Below are positions 9,115-18,372 of a stretch of DNA of 64,000 bases, piece after piece. Positions within the stretch are counted from its first letter, which is position 1. Every line of letters begins with the position of its first letter. The DNA is taken from NCBI GenBank assembly GCA_903822005.1, contig CAIJNL010000014.1, forward strand, positions 1 through 64,000. Direction: 5' to 3'. A model generated the notes under the pieces. That model had not been told where the DNA came from, made no database searches, and was given only the letters and a program-made list of their open reading frames with translations. The translations under genes were made by a program, and so were the position numbers. This DNA comes from an uncultured Nitrospiraceae bacterium. GTDB taxonomy: Bacteria; Nitrospirota; Thermodesulfovibrionia; Thermodesulfovibrionales; Dissulfurispiraceae.

Positions 9115-9849
9115 ATGAACGAGGTCAGACCTGGTATGAATGCCGACGGCACAGAAGAGAAAAAAAGTCCGCGCCAAAAGGTTCGGGAGTGGCCCGAAAA
9201 TGAGAGGCCGCGCGAGCGTCTGATCAGATACGGCGGCGCTGCCCTTTCCGAAGCCCAACTGCTCGCCATATTGCTCAGGACCGGGAGCGGAGACCGTGGA
9301 GTCATGGACCTCGCCCTTTCCCTGCTCGATACCTTTAAGAGCCTACGGGACATCGACAACGCTTCCATGTCAGACCTTTCCTCGATCAAAGGGATAGGCA
9401 CTGCGAAGATTGCCCAGATGAAGGCCGCTTTCGAGCTCGGCAGGCGGCTTATGGCTGAACCGGGTCATGACGGACCTCTTCTGCTTTCGAGTTCAGCCGT
9501 CTATTCTTTTTTTGCCCCGAGATTCAAGCACTTGAAAAAAGAGGTATTCCTCTGTCTTCTGCTTGACGTTAAAACCAGGTTTATAAAAGAGGTGAAGATA
9601 TCAGAAGGTACTCTAACCAATTCCCTGATACATCCCCGCGAAGCCTTCAAAGAGGCCATAAGAGAATCCGCGGCAGCCGTTATTTTCATCCATAACCATC
9701 CGAGCGGCGATCCCTCGCCCAGCCGAGACGACATCACTGTTACCGAACGCCTGAAAAAAGCGGGCGAGATAGTCGGAATTTCGATGCTCGATCATATAAT
9801 TATAGGAGACGGCTCATACGTGAGCCTTAAAGAAAAGGGCCTCTTATGA
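9115..9849 (+). CDS. radC: RadC/JAB-domain protein
   Basis: A 244-residue protein (237 if the in-frame ATG at 9136, preceded by GAGG, is the true start). An N-terminal helix-hairpin-helix region (IKGIGTAKIAQMKAAFELG) is followed by a JAB/MPN metalloprotease-like domain with HNHPSGDPSPSRDD, the zinc-binding JAMM signature. The family is named for DNA repair, but its biochemical role is unsettled. It sits between metG and purH with short gaps and may be cotranscribed with them. Confidence 0.9.
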   Translation: MNEVRPGMNADGTEEKKSPRQKVREWPENERPRERLIRYGGAALSEAQLLAILLRTGSGDRGVMDLALSLLDTFKSLRDIDNASMSDLSSIKGIGTAKIAQMKAAFELGRRLMAEPGHDGPLLLSSSAVYSFFAPRFKHLKKEVFLCLLLDVKTRFIKEVKISEGTLTNSLIHPREAFKEAIRESAAAVIFIHNHPSGDPSPSRDDITVTERLKKAGEIVGISMLDHIIIGDGSYVSLKEKGLL

Positions 9850-9928
9850 TAGAATATAACGCTGTCCGAATCGTTAAGAGCTGATATTGACACTTATACC
9901 AATTAATAATTACCGGGAGGACTAATTT

Positions 9929-11479
9929 ATGATCAAGAGGGCGCTGCTAAGCGTATCCGACAAATCAGGAGTTGTTGAGTTTTCGCGAGAACTCTCTTCA
10001 ATGGGAGTAGAACTGCTTTCAACAGGCGGCACAGCCAAGGCATTGCGTGACGCAGGCATACCGGTTATAGAAGTCTCTGATTATACAGGGTTTCCCGAGA
10101 TGCTCGATGGCAGGCTCAAGACACTCCATCCGAAGATACATGGCGGCCTGCTGTCCCGCCGCTCCAGCGCGCAGGACATGGAAGACATAAAGAAGCATGG
10201 AATCGGCACTATCGACCTCGTTGTCGTCAACCTGTATCCGTTCGAAAAGACAGTGGCTAACCCCAATGTCAAGTTTGAGGAAGCCATAGAGAACATCGAC
10301 ATCGGCGGCCCCACAATGCTGCGTGCAGCGTCAAAAAATTTCGGTGATGTGGCCGTTGTAGTCGATCCGGCTGACTATGCGATGATAATCGAAGAGATGA
10401 AGAAAACAGGGGACGTGCCCAGAGAAAAGAAGCTCGGCCTTGCAAAAAAAGTTTTTGAGCATACCTCACGCTACGATACACTGATAGCTGGTTATCTGAC
10501 CTCGGTTACAGAAAAAGAACTCAGGTTCCCCGATTATCTGACAACCTCGATGCAAAAAGTCGCTGTTCTCAGATATGGCGAAAATCCGCAGCAAAAAGCC
10601 GCCATATACAAAGAAAAGACTTACGGCCTCTCTCTTCCGGACGCTAAGGTACTGCAGGGCAAGGAGATGTCCTTTAACAACTATCTTGACACGCATGCGG
10701 CCCTGCTCCTTGCTGTCGAATTCAGACAGAAGGCCTGTGCCATAATCAAGCATAATAACCCCTGCGGCGTCGGTACCGGCAAGAGCGTCGCGGATGCTTA
10801 TGCCAAGGCGCTTAAGACAGATTCTGTTTCTGCGTTCGGCGGTGTCGTTGCGTTCAATGCCGAGGTTGATGCTGAAGCTGCCGCCCTGCTTGTGAATATC
10901 TTTCTGGAAGTTGTGATCGCCCCCTCTTTCACAAAAGAAGCCCTTGCCCTGCTCTCTAAAAAACAGAACGTAAGACTGCTCGAAATGCCCGATATGCTTC
11001 TGCCTGGCAAGAACAGGCCCGGATCATGGGACATGAAGCGCATAGCCGGCGGCCTGCTTCTTCAGGACTGGGACTATTCGTCCGAAGACGTCATGGCCAT
11101 CAAGGCAGTCACAAAGCGTGAACCGACAAAAGAAGAGCGGGATGCCCTCGCCTTCTCATGGACGGTCTGCAAACATGTGAAATCCAATGCCATAGTTTAC
11201 GCGCTGCATGACCGCACGCTAGGCATCGGCATAGGACAGACAAAGAGGGTTTTTTCGGCGCAGATCGGCGCACTGAATTCCTGCGAACCCCTGAAAGGCT
11301 CTGTGGCAGCATCCGATGGCTTCTTCCCGTTCAGGGACGGCATCGACGCGCTGCATGAAGCAGGGGTCACCGCTGTGGTACAGCCGGGCGGCTCGATCAA
11401 GGACCAGGAAATTATAGGCGCCTGCGATGAGCATGGGATGGCCATGATACTCACGGGCAACAGACACTTCAGGCACTAG
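9929..11479 (+). CDS. purH: bifunctional AICAR transformylase/IMP cyclohydrolase
   Basis: A 516-residue enzyme for the last two steps of IMP synthesis. The N-terminal MGS-like IMP cyclohydrolase domain starts RALLSVSDKSG with STGGTA nearby. The C-terminal transformylase has the catalytic KHNNPCGVG with Lys274 and His275. The gene has a good GGGAGG site before its ATG. purD follows after a 12-bp hairpin, so the two purine genes are probably one unit whose downstream part may be attenuated. Confidence 0.96.
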   Translation: MIKRALLSVSDKSGVVEFSRELSSMGVELLSTGGTAKALRDAGIPVIEVSDYTGFPEMLDGRLKTLHPKIHGGLLSRRSSAQDMEDIKKHGIGTIDLVVVNLYPFEKTVANPNVKFEEAIENIDIGGPTMLRAASKNFGDVAVVVDPADYAMIIEEMKKTGDVPREKKLGLAKKVFEHTSRYDTLIAGYLTSVTEKELRFPDYLTTSMQKVAVLRYGENPQQKAAIYKEKTYGLSLPDAKVLQGKEMSFNNYLDTHAALLLAVEFRQKACAIIKHNNPCGVGTGKSVADAYAKALKTDSVSAFGGVVAFNAEVDAEAAALLVNIFLEVVIAPSFTKEALALLSKKQNVRLLEMPDMLLPGKNRPGSWDMKRIAGGLLLQDWDYSSEDVMAIKAVTKREPTKEERDALAFSWTVCKHVKSNAIVYALHDRTLGIGIGQTKRVFSAQIGALNSCEPLKGSVAASDGFFPFRDGIDALHEAGVTAVVQPGGSIKDQEIIGACDEHGMAMILTGNRHFRH

Positions 11480-11506
11480 GATTTAGGCGGCGATTGAATA
11501 ATATGA

Positions 11507-11557
11507 GCAGGAATTGAGCGGCATTTAATTCCCTCGATTCCTGCCTTACTTTTTTCG
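11507..11557 (+). terminator. hairpin with T-run between purH and purD
   Basis: A 12-bp stem (11507-11518 with 11533-11544, one G-U pair) and a 14-base loop, followed by a T-rich run at 11546-11556. It could be a partial terminator, an attenuator or a processing site. No upstream open leader was seen that would explain a classical attenuation mechanism. Confidence 0.45.
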
Positions 11558-11568
11558 GGAGGCTCAAT

Positions 11569-12837
11569 ATGAAAGTTTTAATCGTGGGCGGCGGCGGAAG
11601 AGAACATGCCATTGCCTGGAAACTGGCGCAGTCCCAGAAGGTCGACAAAATATACTGCACCCCCGGCAATGCCGGCATAGCAAGTATTGCTGAATGCATC
11701 GAGGTGGCGGTTGACGACTTTGCCGCCCTGCTCGACTTTGTGAAATACGAATGGATAGACCTCACCATTGTAGGCCCTGAAGACCCGCTTTCAAAAGGCA
11801 TTGTGGATATATTCGAAAAAGAAGGCAGACGCATCCTCGGTCCCACAAAGGCCGCGGCCCGGCTCGAATCGAGCAAGATATTCTCCAAGGACTTCATGAG
11901 GCGCCACCGCATACCGACCGCGGATTACAAGGTTTTCTCATCATATCTCCATGCCGAAGACCATGTAAGAATGATGGGCGCGCCAATCGTGATAAAGGCA
12001 GACGGCCTGGCAGCAGGCAAAGGAGTGTTTGTTTCCCCTACGGTTGAGGACGCAATAGATGCTCTCAGGCTCATCATGAAGGAACGGGCCTTTGGCGAAG
12101 CGGGTGACCATGTTGTGGTCGAGCAATGCCTGGAAGGCGAAGAGGCCTCTTTCATGGTCTTTACGGACGGAGATACCATAGTGCCCATGGGCAGTTCCCA
12201 GGACCACAAGAGAATATTCGACGGCGACAAGGGGCCGAATACCGGAGGCATGGGAGCTTACAGTCCGGCGCCCATCATCACGCCCGAGTTCGAAAAGAGG
12301 ATTGTTGACACCATAATGAGGCCTGTTATCGACGGACTTAAAGCCGAGGGCATGAAGTATAAAGGCATTCTCTACGCCGGATTGATGATCAAAGACAATA
12401 CACCCACTGTACTCGAGTTTAACTGCAGGCTGGGTGATCCGGAGACCCAGCCGGTGCTTTCGAGGCTTTCGACCGACCTGCTGGACATCTGCCTTGCAAT
12501 AACGGACGGCAGACTCGGAGAACTTAATATTGAATGGAAACCGGAATCCGCAGTCTGCGTAGTCCTGGCTTCAAAGGGATATCCGGGCAGCTACGAGAAA
12601 GGCACGATAATAAAGGGACTTGATGAAGCAAATATGATTGATGGGGCAACGGTTTTCCATGCCGGCACTGCCTTTAATAACAATGATATTGTTACAAGCG
12701 GCGGCAGAGTGCTCGGAGTTACGGCAACAGGGGCTGATATCAGGGCTGCCCGGGACCTTGCATATAAAGCCGTAGAAAAGATCAGCTTCGATGGCATGCA
12801 ATACCGCAAAGACATCGCCTACCGGGCACTCAGATAG
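11569..12837 (+). CDS. purD: phosphoribosylamine-glycine ligase (GARS)
   Basis: A 422-residue ATP-grasp ligase that joins phosphoribosylamine and glycine. It begins VLIVGGGGREHAIAWKL and contains GPEDPLSKGIVD, the ATP-grasp stretch IKADGLAAGKGV and the metal-binding LEFNCRLGDPETQ. The length is normal. A GGGAGG site precedes the ATG. It is 89 bases after purH, forming a small purine unit. A weak hairpin without a clear T-run follows at 12872-12911. Confidence 0.96.
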   Translation: MKVLIVGGGGREHAIAWKLAQSQKVDKIYCTPGNAGIASIAECIEVAVDDFAALLDFVKYEWIDLTIVGPEDPLSKGIVDIFEKEGRRILGPTKAAARLESSKIFSKDFMRRHRIPTADYKVFSSYLHAEDHVRMMGAPIVIKADGLAAGKGVFVSPTVEDAIDALRLIMKERAFGEAGDHVVVEQCLEGEEASFMVFTDGDTIVPMGSSQDHKRIFDGDKGPNTGGMGAYSPAPIITPEFEKRIVDTIMRPVIDGLKAEGMKYKGILYAGLMIKDNTPTVLEFNCRLGDPETQPVLSRLSTDLLDICLAITDGRLGELNIEWKPESAVCVVLASKGYPGSYEKGTIIKGLDEANMIDGATVFHAGTAFNNNDIVTSGGRVLGVTATGADIRAARDLAYKAVEKISFDGMQYRKDIAYRALR

Positions 12838-12871
12838 CATATTCTTTTTTGGATCAGAATAATGTACAGAA

Positions 12872-12911
12872 GGCAAGGGTAGCCGACTCGATGTCTCGGT
12901 GTGCCCTTCCC
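12872..12911 (+). terminator. possible hairpin terminator after purD
   Basis: Inverted repeats AAGGG/CCCTT with an inner CCGA/TCGG pair can fold into one interrupted hairpin 35-75 bases past the purD stop. There is no strong T-run, so termination would be weak or Rho-assisted. Confidence 0.3.
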
Positions 12912-12944
12912 AGACAAAAACACCCTCCCCCGCCATTTCGGCAT

Positions 12945-12974
12945 TTGACTCTACCTATACAAATCCTTTAAACT
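12945..12974 (+). promoter_or_regulatory. possible promoter for the S1-domain gene
   Basis: TTGACT (12945-12950) and TAAACT (12969-12974) with an 18-base spacer, about 75 bases ahead of the ATG at 13050. It is the only near-consensus pair in this 200-base gap. Confidence 0.4.
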
Positions 12975-13049
12975 TTCAGGCTACCTTTTTAAGGATTAAT
13001 TATCCGGCACTATTGAGAATCGTGTCAAAAATATATGCGAGGTCATCAG

Positions 13050-14540
13050 ATGGAAGATAATAATGCATCCGCCGCCGGAACTCCGGCAACAAGCGAAAAT
13101 GAAACAGTAGGACAGGAAAGCTTTGCTGAACTGCTCGAAAAGAGTTCTTCGCGCAAGGCAAGACTGCGCCCGGGCCAGACGGTCAGGGCAAAGGTCGTAG
13201 GAATATCCTCCGAGACTGTTTATATCGACCTTGGCGGCAAGAGCGAAGGCGTTGTTGACCTCAGCGAATTCAGGGATGAAAACGGCGTTGTAGTAATTAA
13301 AGAAGGCGACACGATCGAGGCCTCATTTGTTTCAGTTGTGGACGGCGCCATGAAGATGAGCACCCTTATGCATGGCCATTCAACCGTCAAGCTTACCAAA
13401 CTGCGCGAGGCATCGGAAAACGGCAGTCCCGTTACAGGTGAGGTAAGAAGAGAGATTAAGGGAGGCTTTGAGGTCAATATCGACGGTATAAGATGCTTCT
13501 GCCCCTTTTCCCAGATCGATCTCAAAAGAGGCCGCGAAGGCGGACTGTATGTCGGCCGCAGCTTCGAATTCAAGATACTCGAATTCAAGGAGAATGGACG
13601 CACAATAGTACTTTCAAGGCGTGCCATACTTCAGGACGAAAAGACGGCAGCAGTCAACAGACTGAAGGAATCCCTCCAGGTAGGCATTGAAATTACCGGC
13701 AAGGTAAGCTCGATACAGAAATTCGGGGCATTTGTAGATATCGGCGGAATCGAAGGCCTTATCCCGTCAAGCGAGCTTTCATGGGCAAAATCCGACAGGC
13801 CCGAAAAGACACTTGCTCCCGGACAGGAAGTTACTGCAAAACTTATCGCAATAGACTGGGAAAAAAACAGGCTGACCCTCAGCCTGAAAGCCATGCAGCC
13901 TGATCCCTGGCAGAATATACATGAGAAATACCCGGTGGGCTCCAAGCTTGAGGGACCTGTCGTCCGTCTGACCAACTTCGGTGCTTTTGTCAATATAGAG
14001 CCTGGCATAGACGGGCTGATTCATATCTCAAACCTCGGTGCCGGCAGGCGCATAAACCACCCAAAAGAGGTTGTAGAAGTCGGCAAGGTCGTCGAGGCAT
14101 ATGTGCTCTCGGTTGACCAGCAGGCCAACAAAATATCCCTCTCCATTGAGCCCAAGGCTGCTCCGAAAAAGATAAATTATCCGGCAGTGGACGAGCTGGT
14201 CGACGGGGTTGTAGAAAAGGTCATGCCTTTCGGAATATTCGTCAGGATCAATGATGACCTTAACGGCCTTGTCCCGAACTCCGAGATGGGCACCCCGAGG
14301 GGAACGGATCACGCCAAGTCCTTCCATACCGGTACGCCCATGAAGGTCCTTGTAATAGATGTTGATACCGAACAGGGAAAGGTCACTCTCTCCAGAAAAG
14401 CCATTATCCAGAAGGAAGAAGAGGCTGATCTGAGGCGTTACAGGGAAACCGGCGCAAAAGAGACAAAGTCCGAAAATGGCCTGAGCGACTTCGGTGAACT
14501 GCTGAAAGCAAAGCTCGAAGAAAAAGGCATCAGGAGCTAA
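13050..14540 (+). CDS. rpsA: S1 RNA-binding domain protein, ribosomal protein S1-like
   Basis: A protein of 496 residues from the ATG at 13050, chosen because GAGG at 13039-13042 sits 7 bases before it; an in-frame ATG at 13035 lacks such a site. It has a charged N-terminus and about five S1 OB-fold repeats. The recognisable ones contain VYIDLGGKSEGVVDLSEF, KFGAFVDIGGIEGLIPSSE, NFGAFVNIEPGIDGLIHIS and PFGIFVRINDDLNGLVPNSE. The first half is more divergent. S1 binds mRNA at the 30S platform; a five-repeat form is shorter than the six-repeat E. coli protein. It could also be a second S1-like regulator if another rpsA exists elsewhere. Confidence 0.78.
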   Translation: MEDNNASAAGTPATSENETVGQESFAELLEKSSSRKARLRPGQTVRAKVVGISSETVYIDLGGKSEGVVDLSEFRDENGVVVIKEGDTIEASFVSVVDGAMKMSTLMHGHSTVKLTKLREASENGSPVTGEVRREIKGGFEVNIDGIRCFCPFSQIDLKRGREGGLYVGRSFEFKILEFKENGRTIVLSRRAILQDEKTAAVNRLKESLQVGIEITGKVSSIQKFGAFVDIGGIEGLIPSSELSWAKSDRPEKTLAPGQEVTAKLIAIDWEKNRLTLSLKAMQPDPWQNIHEKYPVGSKLEGPVVRLTNFGAFVNIEPGIDGLIHISNLGAGRRINHPKEVVEVGKVVEAYVLSVDQQANKISLSIEPKAAPKKINYPAVDELVDGVVEKVMPFGIFVRINDDLNGLVPNSEMGTPRGTDHAKSFHTGTPMKVLVIDVDTEQGKVTLSRKAIIQKEEEADLRRYRETGAKETKSENGLSDFGELLKAKLEEKGIRS

Positions 14541-14553
14541 AACGTTTTAAAGG

Positions 14554-14586
14554 TCTGTAATGCAGGCAGAGCGCCTGTATTACAGA
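14554..14586. terminator. bidirectional hairpin between S1-domain gene and HDOD gene
   Basis: A 14-bp stem (14554-14567 with 14573-14586, one G-U pair) with a 5-base loop lies between two convergent genes. The right arm contains the stop codon and last codons of the reverse-strand HDOD gene. It would stop transcription from either side, although T-runs are weak. Confidence 0.6.
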
Positions 14587-15440
14587 TCGAAGAATTTGGC
14601 GATAGACGCTTCTTCCGTTTCGACTGAAGCCTTCAGATCATCTATATCTTTATCTCCCAAACCCATTTCGCTGAAAAGTTTTACATGCGCTTCGGTCCAT
14701 TTGCTGTCATGAGCTATCAGCGGGCAGATAATGTCAGACAGACCTTCCGCCAGAAAAATAATATTTGAAATCTTTTTCAGGGGTCCCTCACCTGCCAGCT
14801 CATGATGTTTCTCTATGGGCACTATTATCTCATCCGGGAAATAGAGATGTTCCAGAAACCATTTTGCTGCCTGTGTATGGCTGCAACCTGACATCTCTTC
14901 TTCGGCTTTCAGAAGGGCATCACCTCGCAGCCTCGCAAGCTCATGTATCTGGGTATCCATGTCGCTTTCAGACGCAATCCTGAAAAGGGCCAGACGTCCT
15001 ATATCATGCAGCAGACCCGAGAGAAAACAGTTGCCCTTCTCACTGCCCTGCAATTTATCGCAAAGGCCGCTGGCAATGCTGGCCACGACATATGAATGCG
15101 CCCATATCTGCTTGAGATTTCCGTACTGGCTCGCGAAGACATTGAACATGGAGGCAGCCAGCGAGATGCTTCTTACAAGGTCAAATCCGAGCAGCATTAC
15201 CGCCTGATCAATTGCTCCTATCCTGCCCGGATATCCGAGAAACGCTGAATTGGCTATGGCCAACACCCTTGAAGCCAGGGCCTGATCATGTTTTACGATG
15301 TCCGAGATGTCCTCTATGGAGATGCTGTCCTTGTTGAGGGCCTTGACCAGTTGATATTTGACCACCGCAAGGCTCGGCAGGCTTGTGAGCTGCTGTATCT
15401 TGCCCCTCGCAGGGCATATTTCATGTTTGCCAGCTTCCAT
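14580..15440 (-). CDS. HDOD-domain signalling protein
   Basis: A protein of 286 residues from the ATG at 15440, which has AAAGGGA about 7 bases upstream; an ATG six codons earlier has no such site. The HDOD domain covers most of the protein, with LPSLAVVKYQLVKALN near the N-terminus, LASRVLAIANSAFLG and FLSGLLHDIGRLAL in the middle. HDOD proteins are HD-domain relatives that usually lack phosphodiesterase activity and act as regulators in signalling or chemotaxis contexts. HDIG-like residues are partly kept here. The target is unknown. Confidence 0.85.
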   Translation of the reverse strand: MEAGKHEICPARGKIQQLTSLPSLAVVKYQLVKALNKDSISIEDISDIVKHDQALASRVLAIANSAFLGYPGRIGAIDQAVMLLGFDLVRSISLAASMFNVFASQYGNLKQIWAHSYVVASIASGLCDKLQGSEKGNCFLSGLLHDIGRLALFRIASESDMDTQIHELARLRGDALLKAEEEMSGCSHTQAAKWFLEHLYFPDEIIVPIEKHHELAGEGPLKKISNIIFLAEGLSDIICPLIAHDSKWTEAHVKLFSEMGLGDKDIDDLKASVETEEASIAKFFDL

Positions 15441-15481
15441 TATTCGATCCCTTTCCATTTACCGCATCAAAAAAAAGTATC

Positions 15482-16396
15482 TCACTTGGAACAGCTCCCG
15501 GGATGGAAGCCCTTGCCGTCCGAGTAACCGTAGAAGAACCGTTCAAATCCCAAACAGCCTGTAATATCTCTAACAGAATAGCCGCCGCCCGCCGAAATCA
15601 TCATATACCTTCTGTTCTTGGCCTTATCGCCTTTGTTGTTCGAAAGGACAAATATATAATCGTCCCTGCTGTCTGCATTAATGTTTAGAGCATAGCTGTC
15701 CTTCAGATTATTGAGACTGCATTCAGTTTCATTAGTCGAGATATCGGCACAGCGCTCACGCGCATACTTCGCCACCGTATCATAAGCCTTTTTTGTTCCT
15801 TCATCGAGGGCCCCTTTGGCAAAAGGTTTTTTTGCCTCGATCACAAAGGCCTTCCTGTTATCGGGATAAGCCACGCATACCGTGCGAGTAAACCGGGAAA
15901 AAGACCTGTCAGGGAATTCGAGACGATGGCTGACAAAGGCCTCGAAAGGCAAAGGCTCCTGAGGATAGCGTTCAGACCGTTTGCCTTTCGTCACGGTCAT
16001 AAAAACATTGTGATGTTTAAAACTATAGTTTGCTCCTCTCAGAAACTGCTCATATCCGGCATCGTTGTATTCCTGTTCGCTAATCTCATAAAAAATACCG
16101 TTGCCTCTTGCATTAAACGCCTTTGATCCCGGCTTTTCGAGATGGACTATCAGGGAACGGGACTCAATCTTGCCATTCCTGTAAACGTCGGCCCGGAGCA
16201 GCCCTATTAACTTCGTCCTGTCCACCCACTTGACATCCAGGAACTCATCACAGAGGCTGAAGCGCTCCTTCAGGGATTGAGTCGCGTCTGACTTAAACGC
16301 GGGATTGACAACATCAGCAGCTCCGGCCATGACCGGGATTAAAAAAAAGATGACAATAAGGATTGCGGTAAGCCTATTTGCACGGCACCTGTTCAT
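15482..16396 (-). CDS. exported protein of unknown function
   Basis: A 304-residue protein starting with a clear signal peptide: a basic start, a hydrophobic core (AILIVIFFLIPVMAG) and AGAA-type cleavage near residue 27. Six cysteines in the mature part may form disulphides. No family was recognised. An AGGAGG site 6 bases ahead supports the ATG at 16396. It lies downstream of another unknown gene and upstream of the HDOD gene, all on the reverse strand. Periplasmic or outer-membrane location is inferred. Confidence 0.6.
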   Translation of the reverse strand: MNRCRANRLTAILIVIFFLIPVMAGAADVVNPAFKSDATQSLKERFSLCDEFLDVKWVDRTKLIGLLRADVYRNGKIESRSLIVHLEKPGSKAFNARGNGIFYEISEQEYNDAGYEQFLRGANYSFKHHNVFMTVTKGKRSERYPQEPLPFEAFVSHRLEFPDRSFSRFTRTVCVAYPDNRKAFVIEAKKPFAKGALDEGTKKAYDTVAKYARERCADISTNETECSLNNLKDSYALNINADSRDDYIFVLSNNKGDKAKNRRYMMISAGGGYSVRDITGCLGFERFFYGYSDGKGFHPGSCSK

Positions 16397-16556
16397 ACGA
16401 TACCTCCTGTGCGCTATAGCAGTAACTGTTATATTGAATCATACACGGCTTAAAATGGCCTTAACCACAAGTAACTACTTTTCTCCCGCATATGCCCAGA
16501 GAGTTGTCGCAGCTGAGAAAAAAAAGACTTCCGGACGCGCATTACCGGCAATCCGG

Positions 16557-17243
16557 CTAAAGGCCTTTATTGAGAAACCCGTTTATAAGCTCCTCGGTGA
16601 AGCGCTGCTCAAGGTCAATACCGGCATCGAAAAATTTACTCTTTCCCTTTATAAACTCTGTCATGCCCGGAACATCGAATCTTCGGTCAGGCACCTCTGC
16701 CGTCGGATTAGACGTGATAATAAACAGACCGTCAAGACCGGCAAGCACCCTCCAGTAATATCCGTCTTTGTCCTCAAGTTCAAAAATCACCTGTGCCTTG
16801 CAAAGATTCTTGAGCATATTGGCGTGTGTTTTGAGGAATTCCATGCGGTCTATATGGTTTGCTTCGAAAAGGCGGTGCCAGCGGGGGCGGTAAAACCGGA
16901 GCGTGCCAAGAGTGCCGGGACCGGTACCCTCTGTTTCCACTACCTCGGAATCAAACTGCAGCAGGTCTATATAAGCCTTGTCACTCCTGGAAAATGGATA
17001 ACACTCAAGCCATACGATCTTGTTTTCAGGGACACCAGGCAGATATTCGGCATATACAAGGGAGGCCATCCGGTCACAGACATTTGTTATGGAAATCGTC
17101 TTGTCGTCATTCCTCTCAGCGAACATGACACAACGCACCTCATTGTCATACTCGACCAATTCCAGGTCACACAGATAATTTGCGGATTTCAGCGCAACCG
17201 GACCCGCCTTGAACCTGAACGTTCCGCTGTATATAACCTTCAT
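16557..17243 (-). CDS. protein of unknown function (228 residues)
   Basis: No signal peptide or membrane helix is visible. The protein starts KVIYSGTFRFKAGPVALKSA and has mixed alpha/beta character with several acidic and aromatic stretches. I do not recognise a family. AAGGA lies upstream of the ATG. It is the first gene of a three-gene reverse block with an exported unknown and an HDOD protein; the 160-base gap after it shows no clear terminator. Real-gene status rests on length, a ribosome site and codon use like the neighbours. Confidence 0.6.
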   Translation of the reverse strand: MKVIYSGTFRFKAGPVALKSANYLCDLELVEYDNEVRCVMFAERNDDKTISITNVCDRMASLVYAEYLPGVPENKIVWLECYPFSRSDKAYIDLLQFDSEVVETEGTGPGTLGTLRFYRPRWHRLFEANHIDRMEFLKTHANMLKNLCKAQVIFELEDKDGYYWRVLAGLDGLFIITSNPTAEVPDRRFDVPGMTEFIKGKSKFFDAGIDLEQRFTEELINGFLNKGL

Positions 17244-17487
17244 ATACCGCTCATCCTTTTGCGGAAGAATTATGAGGAATTAACGCTATATTATAACCTA
17301 TTTATTTATAATATAAAACTAGAAGATAATACGGGGAAATATTAAAATGCGAAAGCGCGGCCGCCGTGAGGGACGAGTGCGTTCATTGCAGATTAGCCTT
17401 CCTTGCGACTTGTGCCATTGCAACGGATAATAATAGAATAAACGATAAGTTTATAAGGTTCAAGATTCATACTTAAGGAGGATTGTG

Positions 17488-18372
17488 ATGAGCAAACTGG
17501 GTTTCATAGGTCTGGGCATAATGGGCAAACCGATGGCGGGCCATCTTATCAAGGGCGGACATACCCTTTACCTGTATAGCCGAAGCGGAGTGCCGGAGAC
17601 CCTCACAAAGGAGGGCGGTATTGCCTGCGCTTCCATAAAAGAGGTCGCTGAAAAAGCGGAAATCATCATTACTATGGTGCCTGATACGCCCGACGTGGAA
17701 AAGGTCATCTTCGGCAAGGACGGCCTGTCGGAAGGCCTGGGCAAGGGCAAGACGGTAATCGACATGAGCACCATCTCCCCGGACGAGACAAAAGTATTTG
17801 CGTCCCGTTTGCAGAAACTCGGTTGTGATTATGTCGATGCCCCGGTATCCGGCGGTGAAGGAGGCGCCATAGCCGCTTCACTTACCATCATGGTCGGAGC
17901 CGATGAAGCCGTTTTTAACAAGATCAAGCCCATCCTCGAGCTGATGGGCAAAAAAGTCACCCTCATAGGTGGCAATGGCGCCGGGCAGACATGCAAACTG
18001 GCCAATAACATCATTTCGGCCCTTAACATAGAAGCGGCGGCCGAGGGACTCATATTTGCATCAAAAGCAGGCCTCGATCCAGTGGTAGTCCTGGAGGCCC
18101 TTTTGGGGGGATCGGCATATTCGCGCTGCCTGGAAAACCATGGGGAAAGAATGATCAAACGCAACTTCGCGCCGGGCTTTCGCATTGAACTCCACCAGAA
18201 AGACCTGAATCTCGCTCTTGAGAGCGCGCGGAAAATGGGAGTAAGCCTGCCTAATACGGCCTTGACCCAGCAGCTCTTTAACGCAAGCGCAGCTCTGGAC
18301 GGTGCGAAAAAAGATAACTCTTACATAATCGCCGCACTCGAAGCCCTTGCCAACCACAAGGTCGGTAAATAG
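17488..18372 (+). CDS. beta-hydroxyacid dehydrogenase (GarR/tartronate semialdehyde reductase family)
   Basis: A 294-residue NAD(P)-dependent enzyme. The start is the ATG at 17488, 7 bases after AAGGAG; an in-frame GTG directly precedes it. The N-terminus carries GLGIMGKPMAGHL (Rossmann motif), then the substrate motif DAPVSGGEGGA and the catalytic-Lys segment GNGAGQTCKLANN. Family members reduce tartronate semialdehyde, succinate semialdehyde or oxidise 3-hydroxyisobutyrate. GarR would fit the sugar-acid cluster at 59576-64000, but the two are far apart. Its stop overlaps the next GTG start by one base. Confidence 0.88.
   Translation: MSKLGFIGLGIMGKPMAGHLIKGGHTLYLYSRSGVPETLTKEGGIACASIKEVAEKAEIIITMVPDTPDVEKVIFGKDGLSEGLGKGKTVIDMSTISPDETKVFASRLQKLGCDYVDAPVSGGEGGAIAASLTIMVGADEAVFNKIKPILELMGKKVTLIGGNGAGQTCKLANNIISALNIEAAAEGLIFASKAGLDPVVVLEALLGGSAYSRCLENHGERMIKRNFAPGFRIELHQKDLNLALESARKMGVSLPNTALTQQLFNASAALDGAKKDNSYIIAALEALANHKVGK

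Noticed and set aside
16305-17345. Forward open frame of 346 codons over the unknown reverse genes
   Set aside because: It spans two reverse genes that have proper ribosome sites, and one of them has a signal peptide; the forward product looks like a shadow.
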